This document shows positions 6,595 to 10,338 of a stretch of DNA of 10,338 nucleotides, piece after piece. How positions within the stretch are numbered: position 1 is the first letter of the stretch; each line of letters begins with the position of its first letter. Source of the stretch: Trichomonas tenax (Eukaryota > Parabasalia > Trichomonadida > Trichomonadidae); NCBI GenBank assembly GCA_023091735.1, contig JALKBU010001495.1, positions 1 through 10,338 of the forward strand. Reading direction: 5' to 3'. The translations under genes and the position numbers were made by a program. The notes under the pieces were generated by a model. The model searched no databases, had not been told where the DNA came from, and saw only the letters and a program-made list of their open reading frames with translations.

Positions 6595-7566
6595 CCTCAT
6601 CCTATATATTTGTATTTTGTTTGTTAAACGTGTATCATTGAATCATCATTGATAATTTTTTGGAGTGTAGGTTAATTTTAGGAATGTAAATTTCGGGATA
6701 AAATAGTTTCAAATTGCAAATTTCGGGAATAGGGAAGAAATGCGTTTGTAGTCCTTTCTCTGTGTCTACATATCAGAGCACAGTTTGTACATACAGATTA
6801 TGGCAAGTTATGAATAGTTTGGTTTTTATATAAAAATGGAATATTTGATATTATAGTAAATCTGGCTAATATTACATGGATAAAGCCAGAATATACTTTT
6901 TATAATGTTTCATATATCATATATGGAATATTATTAAGATTGAGCTATTTATATATAATTAGCATTTCCAATTGTTAGTTAAAAACTGAATTAAATTCAT
7001 TATTCAATTATATTCGTATTATTTATGTTGTTTTTAGTGTGTTTATATTGAAGTTAGACTTTTATGAGGAAAATAATTGGTATTGAGGTGTTATGGTGTG
7101 TTTTAAAGCAATAGATAATAGAAATGAATCTCCTAACAATTTTATATAAATAATGAGGTATAACTTTGTGATAATTCATGATTTAATATGTTATTTTGGA
7201 AATATATCGATATTTATGCGTTTTGAGCATTTATTACTGTGTGTCAATGATATACACATTCGGTTAATTATGTTTCTCAAGCCCCAATGTGCTGTGGGCC
7301 TACAGTTGTTGGAGAAAGATGAATCACGAACATAACTTATTGTGTTGATCCTCTTCTTGGTACTTGTGTCAATGATCCATGCTTGCAGCGACATTTTTAT
7401 AGAGAAAAAGACTAAAATAATATGTTTTTAAAATAACTGGAATTTGATTATGATTTGAAAGAGTTTTAACATTACCATCATTGCATATGCCTCATTTTAA
7501 TCACTGCCATAGAATAATTAATGTTATTTATTATTTTTGACTATCTGATGTGTAAAAAGTGAAATA
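6595..7566. other. Long AT-rich intergenic region
   Basis: No convincing gene lies here. Noted items are a direct repeat AAATTTCGGGA at 6688-6698 and 6718-6728, a stem-loop at 6861-6890, and a less AT-rich patch at about 7275-7395 with short open frames on both strands. Neither of those frames (plus 7153-7335, minus 7191-7394) resembles a known protein; their low-complexity ends suggest chance frames or an old gene remnant. Confidence 0.55.
6861..6890. repeat. Stem-loop with TAATATTAC at the loop edge
   Basis: TCTGGCT (6861-6867) pairs with AGCCAGA (6884-6890) over 7 bp. The 16-nt loop begins AATATTAC, so the string TAATATTAC spans 6867-6875. That nonamer inside a stem-loop is the hallmark of CRESS-DNA rolling-circle origins, but no Rep gene is present and the string is not rare in AT-rich DNA. 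Confidence 0.4.
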
Positions 7567-7631
7567 TGACATGTAAAAAATTGACAGATGTGATAAAATA
7601 TGGCATATAAAATAATTTTGGCAATGTAAAC
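7567..7631 (+). promoter_or_regulatory. CATGTAAA-type motif cluster upstream of the hairpin array
   Basis: TGACATGTAAAA (7567-7578), TGGCATATAAAA (about 7600-7611) and TGGCAATGTAAAC (7619-7631) lie within 65 bp. As before L35, the last copy is followed by an A-rich stretch and GCATTTT. No protein gene starts nearby; the next structured element on this strand is the hairpin array, about 305 bp further on. This could be a promoter of a non-coding transcript. Confidence 0.35.
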
Positions 7632-7924
7632 AAAATCAGAAAGCTGCATTTTACGTTTGTATTCATATGCAGGTGCTGTGTTATCTATAATTTAACAATA
7701 GATATTCACTTTTATTGAGTTTTCAAAATTAATAAATTTAATATTAACACAAAACATTAAATAATCTAAGGCATAAATCATACCTACGCGTGATGTGTTG
7801 CTTCGTGGCCGTCAAAAGCATCAAATATCTACTCAATACTATCCATTTGATCAAATATCCTTAGAAATGAAGTATTTCTGGTCGATATTCTCCTATTAAT
7901 TGGAGCATCAAATTAATGAATGTG
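7632..7924. other. AT-rich leader before the hairpin array
   Basis: About 290 bp without a usable ORF. It contains the 12-bp palindrome ATTTGATCAAAT (7845-7856), the small hairpin AGAAAT/ATTTCT (7862-7878) and repeats of ATCAAATAT. The palindrome centre (7850) is about 124 bp before the centre of the first clear hairpin of the array, so this may be a decayed further member. Confidence 0.4.
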
Positions 7925-7935
7925 AGCGAATTTCG

Positions 7936-8011
7936 AAGACATCAACGACCAACAAATGACTGGCTAAGAAGAACAGCTTCGAATTGGCCATTTGCTGGCA
8001 GTTGATGCCTT
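7936..8011. repeat. Hairpin HP1 (inverted copy of HP3)
   Basis: Arms AAGACATCAAC (7936-7946) and GTTGATGCCTT (8001-8011) pair, and pairing continues through CAACAAATG/CATTTGCTG to GAAG (7968-7971)/CTTC (7977-7980) with a 5-nt loop. The stem is about 34 bp with scattered, mostly transition, mismatches. Confidence 0.75.
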
Positions 8012-8057
8012 GATTGTGATGATATTTGAAGAGAATGGATGAATTCGTGTGCGTTCT

Positions 8058-8126
8058 CCAGTAGTTCTTCAGTGATTAGGAGTGATACCAGGGCAGATAT
8101 CCCTCTAGTCAATGAAGAGCTAGTGG
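8058..8126. repeat. Hairpin HP2
   Basis: CCAGTAGTTCTTCAGTGATT (8058-8077) is matched by the reverse complement of AGTCAATGAAGAGCTAGTGG (8107-8126), with four differences. The inner GATA/TATC (8084-8087, 8098-8101) is concentric with the arms. Confidence 0.75.
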
Positions 8127-8184
8127 TTTGCCGTTCAACATTTTCCAAGTTCTTCGGTTTTCTCGCAATTTCAGCACAATCAAG

Positions 8185-8254
8185 GCACCAACAGTCAACA
8201 AACTGCAAACATGAAGCTTTTCTTCGTATCCAATGGTTTGCTGATTGTTGGTGC
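8185..8254. repeat. Hairpin HP3
   Basis: GCACCAACAGTCAACAAAC (8185-8203) pairs with GTTTGCTGATTGTTGGTGC (8236-8254), with two transition mismatches. The inner ATGAAG/CTTCGT closes a 5-nt loop at centre 8219. Confidence 0.8.
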
Positions 8255-8305
8255 ATCGAAATTTGCTAATTTCTAACTCATTCTAAAACTTTTTCCAAAT
8301 CTACA

Positions 8306-8372
8306 TTTTCTACGGATCTATGAGGTTGTTAAGACATAAGATGGCCTATAAACCTCAAGGATCCGTAGAAAA
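8306..8372. repeat. Hairpin HP4
   Basis: TTTTCTACGGATC (8306-8318) pairs exactly with GATCCGTAGAAAA (8360-8372). After two mismatches TGAGGTT (8321-8327) pairs with AACCTCA (8351-8357). It is the cleanest stem of the array: 20 of 22 positions. Confidence 0.8.
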
Positions 8373-8417
8373 TTCGTTTTATCTAAAAATTACATCCATC
8401 GATCTAAATATAGTGCA

Positions 8418-8486
8418 TTAACTGTCTAATAGGATGACAAACAGATAACCTATGAACTTCTTCTTGCCATCCTATTAGATAGCTAA
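8418..8486. repeat. Hairpin HP5
   Basis: TTAACTGTCTAATAGGATG (8418-8436) pairs with CATCCTATTAGATAGCTAA (8468-8486), with two transition mismatches. Pairing extends to ACAA/TTGC next to the loop. Confidence 0.8.
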
Positions 8487-8523
8487 ACCTTTCTACGATG
8501 TACTTTATTGTTCTTGCATTCCC

Positions 8524-8590
8524 TACTAGTTTTTCTCTGATTTTGAGGACTATCAGTGAAGAAATCCCTCTAGATAGTGAAAAGCTAGTG
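8524..8590. repeat. Hairpin HP6 (copy of HP2)
   Basis: TACTAGTTTTTC (8524-8535) is opposed by GAAAAGCTAGTG (8579-8590), and the inner GAGGACTATC (8545-8554) by GAAATCCCTC (8561-8570). All are concentric at 8557. Confidence 0.7.
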
Positions 8591-8648
8591 AATCGCTATT
8601 AAAAATATCACAAGTTCATCGATATTCTCGCAATCACAACACGATCAA

Positions 8649-8721
8649 GGCATCAATAGCCGACAATCCATTGTGTACGAAGGATCTCTTCATCTCCAAT
8701 GGTTTGCTGACTTTTGATGCC
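8649..8721. repeat. Hairpin HP7 (copy of HP3)
   Basis: GGCATCAATAG (8649-8659) is opposed by CTTTTGATGCC (8711-8721). CCATTG (8668-8673) is opposed by CAATGG (8697-8702), and GAAG/CTTC closes a 5-nt loop at 8685. Confidence 0.75.
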
Positions 8722-8774
8722 ATCGGTATCTTCTCATTTCTAACTCATTCCAATTCTTTTTTCAAATCTTCACT

Positions 8775-8837
8775 TTCTACTACTCTCTGAGGTCCTTGGA
8801 ACTTTGGATGATACAGAATCCTCATGGAGTCATAGAG
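8775..8837. repeat. Hairpin HP8 (copy of HP4)
   Basis: TGAGG (8788-8792) pairs with CCTCA (8820-8824), flanked by weaker pairing of TTCTACTAC (8775-8783) with GTCATAGAG (8829-8837). This is the most degenerate of the nine. Confidence 0.6.
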
Positions 8838-8881
8838 AATTCGATAAACCAAAATACTCCATTTATCGAAATACATTAGTC

Positions 8882-8956
8882 GTTTTGCTTGTCTAATTCC
8901 ATGACAAACCGATAGATTATGCACATCAGTTTGTCATGACATTAGATAAGCAAAGC
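8882..8956. repeat. Hairpin HP9 (copy of HP5)
   Basis: GTTTTGCTTGTCTAAT (8882-8897) and CATGACAAAC (8900-8909) pair with GTTTGTCATG (8929-8938) and ATTAGATAAGCAAAGC (8941-8956), with few mismatches. It is the longest near-continuous stem, about 28 positions. Confidence 0.8.
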
Positions 8957-9128
8957 AATCTACAATATTTAGTTTTGCATTAATTTAATATCATCAAAAT
9001 TGAACAATTCATACAATAAGTTCTCCAGAAATCCAGGTGTTGCACCTAGTTTTACCAAATTTTATTCACTCTATAATAGACTTTCCTTTTATCCTGAAAT
9101 TTACATTTCTAAATTTAAGGTATTTTCA

Positions 9129-9136
9129 ATTTTTTG
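9129..9136. repeat. Left target-site duplication (ATTTTTTG)
   Basis: ATTTTTTG directly precedes the left inverted repeat and recurs at 10013-10020 directly after the right one. The match extends to 9 bp (ATTTTTTGA) if the next base is counted. Confidence 0.55.
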
Positions 9137-10012
9137 AGAGGGGTGTCGTCAAATTTTTTTCGTAGGTTAATTTTGCTCGACAGAATAATGAACGAAGGAA
9201 AATCTTACAGAAGGTTGCCAATGGACTCCAGCAGAAATATGTTGAAGTTCACTACGAGCTAGACCTTCTCAACCCAATTCACCAGATAATATCAATGCTT
9301 TTAAAGATAATTTTCACGATTTAACATCTTGCTCAAATCTCGCGTCTAATACCCTCCTGATAAATACCAAAACGCATGGCAATGTCACCCCTTCACTCAT
9401 CATTATACTTCAAAATCGCAAAATATTAACTTTTCACCACTGGGACAGATTTTTGTATAAATCTGTTATTTTTGATATTTAGGTGTTTTATGTTAATTTC
9501 GGACTCTTTTCAGTTTAAAACTTCCGCCCAATATTTTTATTTCCGCATCTGATTATCACAAATTTCAATATTACTCAATTTTATCAAATGTACCATGTTG
9601 CACTATGCTTTTCTGTTGCTCTGCTAGATGTATACACATTTTAGACAGCATAACGGATTTCAGTTTATTCTTTAATACCAACTTTATTGCAAAAACACTG
9701 TATAACAACTACAACTCTATAAGACTTTTAAGTTTCTGTCGACTTTTACCTATATTTTGCTTTCGAATACGTTGATTTTAGAAAAATCCAATAAACTCAA
9801 CAGTTTATACTATTGATTTTGTAACAAAGCACATTTACGAAAATTTAACAAAAAAATCATTTACGAAAAGTGTTCAATATTGTTCTGCACTTATGTAAGT
9901 TTGCTGCCGAAATTTTTTCTGCCATCTCGCTAAAAAATGTTCATGTTCCCCCATCCTACCTATGGCTTGAATAGGAGACGATTCTATGGAAATAGCGTTT
10001 GACGACCCCTCT
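9137..10012. mobile_element. Probable non-autonomous DNA transposon with terminal inverted repeats
   Basis: The left end AGAGGGGTGTCGTCAAA (9137-9153) and the right end TTTGACGACCCCTCT (9998-10012) are inverted copies, differing only by two extra bases (TG) in the left end. Both are flanked by ATTTTTTG as a direct repeat (9129-9136, 10013-10020), as expected from target-site duplication. An 8-bp duplication with short TIRs resembles hAT elements; a 9-bp reading would suit Mutator-like elements, which are known in Trichomonas. The 876-bp interior lacks an intact transposase. Near the left end there are two adjoining coding-like frames, 9166-9321 and 9246-9479. The AT-rich nature of the duplication lowers its weight. 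Confidence 0.6.
9166..9482 (+). pseudogene. Possible coding remnant inside the transposon
   Basis: One frame (9166-9321, stop 9322-9324) contains RRKILQKVANGLQQKYVEVH. A second, overlapping frame (9246-9479, stop 9480-9482) contains NAFKDNFHDLTSCSNLAS. Neither has a good start, and passing from the first to the second requires a frameshift. Composition looks more protein-like than the surroundings, but I recognise no family. It may be a decayed transposase or captured gene piece, or chance. Confidence 0.25.
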
Positions 10013-10020
10013 ATTTTTTG
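10013..10020. repeat. Right target-site duplication (ATTTTTTG)
   Basis: This is a direct copy of 9129-9136, immediately outside the right terminal inverted repeat. Confidence 0.55.
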
Positions 10021-10099
10021 ATTTATAAATCGCTTTAAACAAACTTTGGATGAAGAATTACTCCTCTGATTCATAAATATACTAAATAAACAATACAGT

Positions 10100-10338
10100 T
10101 TATAGCATATCATTAAAATCGGTGTAGAATTCTTTCATTTGCATGTTTTCAGCATGTTCTTTGTACTTTTGAAGAACATCTCCAAAATCATATTTTGTCC
10201 GTTCCGCAAATGAGGATTTGTTCTGCGTCATCTCAACGCTTTTATTGTTCATCATAGTTTTGTTCTGCGATGTTTGGATTATTTGTGATTCACTTTCCTT
10301 CTTTTTAGGTTTCCAGAATCGTTCATCATTCGTCCACT
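10100..10338 (-). CDS. C-terminal part of an unrecognised protein (5' end outside window)
   Basis: On the minus strand an open frame enters from the window edge and runs 78 codons to a TAA at 10102-10100, so only the C-terminus is present. It is hydrophilic and rich in Lys, Glu, Gln, Asn and Met, with FWKPKKKESESQ near the start of the visible part. It ends with a probable helix containing DFGDVLQKYKEHAENMQMKE and the terminal FYTDFNDML. There is no membrane segment and no motif I can name. Composition and the clean frame up to the edge favour a real gene. The transposon-like element begins about 80 bp beyond its stop, in its 3' flank. Confidence 0.6.
   Translation of the reverse strand, partial: WTNDERFWKPKKKESESQIIQTSQNKTMMNNKSVEMTQNKSSFAERTKYDFGDVLQKYKEHAENMQMKEFYTDFNDML

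Larger units (their letters stand above)
7925..8267. repeat. Large nested palindrome
   Basis: The ends AGCGAATTTCGA (7925-7936) and TCGAAATTTGCT (8256-8267) are inverted copies. Reading inwards, the reverse complement of HP1 aligns with HP3, including the loop region (GAAGCTGTTCTTC against GAAGCTTTTCTTC). The spacers then align (TGATTGTG then TGA on both arms) up to HP2 at the centre, near 8094. It is thus a palindrome whose arms are themselves palindromes, and the transcript could fold locally or end to end. Confidence 0.75.
8056..8520. repeat. Tandem repeat unit 1 (HP2-HP5)
   Basis: The unit carries HP2, HP3, HP4 and HP5 and is followed directly by a diverged second copy. Anchors shared with unit 2, 465-467 bp apart, include CTAG...GCTAGTG in HP2/HP6, ATCAAGGCA at HP3/HP7, CTAACTCATTC between HP3 and HP4, and TGTCTAAT in HP5/HP9. 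The unit ends near TTCTTGCATT. Confidence 0.75.
7936..8956. repeat. Phased array of nine imperfect hairpins (HP1-HP9)
   Basis: Nine consecutive imperfect palindromes of 63-76 bp occupy just over 1 kb. Their centres lie near 7974, 8092, 8220, 8339, 8452, 8557, 8685, 8806 and 8919, giving intervals of 118, 128, 119, 113, 105, 128, 121 and 113 bp. Many arm differences are transitions, so one strand or the other keeps a G-U pair. Open frames over the array (minus 7942-8256, plus 8039-8269) follow from the palindromes and resemble no protein. The size of each unit recalls small-RNA precursor hairpins, but structured non-coding RNA or fold-back DNA is equally possible. Strand of transcription is unknown. 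I do not recognise the family. Confidence 0.8.
8521..8980. repeat. Tandem repeat unit 2 (HP6-HP9)
   Basis: This is a diverged copy of unit 1 in the same orientation, with hairpins in the same order and at the same spacing. It ends near TTTTGCATTAA, matching the end of unit 1. Divergence is clear throughout, so the duplication is old, yet every hairpin retains pairing. Confidence 0.75.

Noticed and set aside
7942..8269. Open frames of 104 (minus) and 76 (plus) codons in the hairpin array
   Set aside because: They run through palindromic repeats, mirror each other, have no family resemblance, and their boundaries do not match the repeat unit.
7936..8956. CRISPR array as an explanation of the regular spacing
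   Set aside because: The units are diverged hairpins of five types rather than one identical short repeat, the setting is eukaryotic, and there are no cas genes.
9874..10113. Minus-strand frame of 79 codons
   Set aside because: It crosses the right end of the transposon and overlaps the 3' end of the rightmost gene in another frame, so it is a composite of unrelated DNA.

Overview
This window looks like nuclear DNA of a trichomonad (Parabasalia), most likely Trichomonas vaginalis or a close relative. The reasons are AT-rich intergenic DNA, intron-less genes on both strands, initiator-like TCA(C/T)(A/T) or CCTTT motifs a few bases before start codons, a DUF3447-type ankyrin protein of a kind greatly expanded in this group, and a ribosomal protein gene with strong C-ending codon bias. 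The assignment rests on pattern, not on a database match.

Layout. 37-117: tRNA-Asn(GTT) on the minus strand with its T-run terminator. 411-635 (+): a 74-residue one-helix membrane protein resembling the small activating subunit of serine palmitoyltransferase. 1307-3148 (+): a 613-residue ankyrin-repeat protein. 3513-3887 (+): ribosomal protein L35/uL29. 4218-4976 (-): a RecA-fold protein resembling the Rad51 paralogue XRCC2, with an altered Walker A motif. 5307-5750 (-): a calmodulin/centrin-like protein with one good EF-hand. 5932-6594 (+): a small type I membrane protein with an IPT/TIG-like ectodomain. 10100-10338 (-): the C-terminal end of an unrecognised gene that runs off the window.

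The 3.5 kb from 6595 to 10099 has no convincing intact gene but is highly structured. From 7936 to 8956 there are nine imperfect palindromes of 63-76 bp in a row. Their centres are 105-128 bp apart (mean about 118). Four of them (HP2-HP5) form a unit of about 465 bp that is tandemly repeated (HP6-HP9), and HP1 is an inverted copy of HP3, so 7925-8267 is also one large palindrome. This array is the most unusual object in the window. It could be a hairpin-RNA cluster, a structured non-coding RNA, or a fold-back DNA repeat.

Downstream, 9137-10012 has terminal inverted repeats and flanking ATTTTTTG direct repeats, as expected of a non-autonomous DNA transposon of hAT or Mutator-like type.

A motif close to TTTTTGNCATGTAAA recurs at eight intergenic sites, all on the plus strand: upstream of L35, beside the XRCC2-like start, between the calmodulin-like and TIG genes, and about 300 bp before the hairpin array. 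The genes do not form a pathway; they are a typical mix of unrelated single-gene units.
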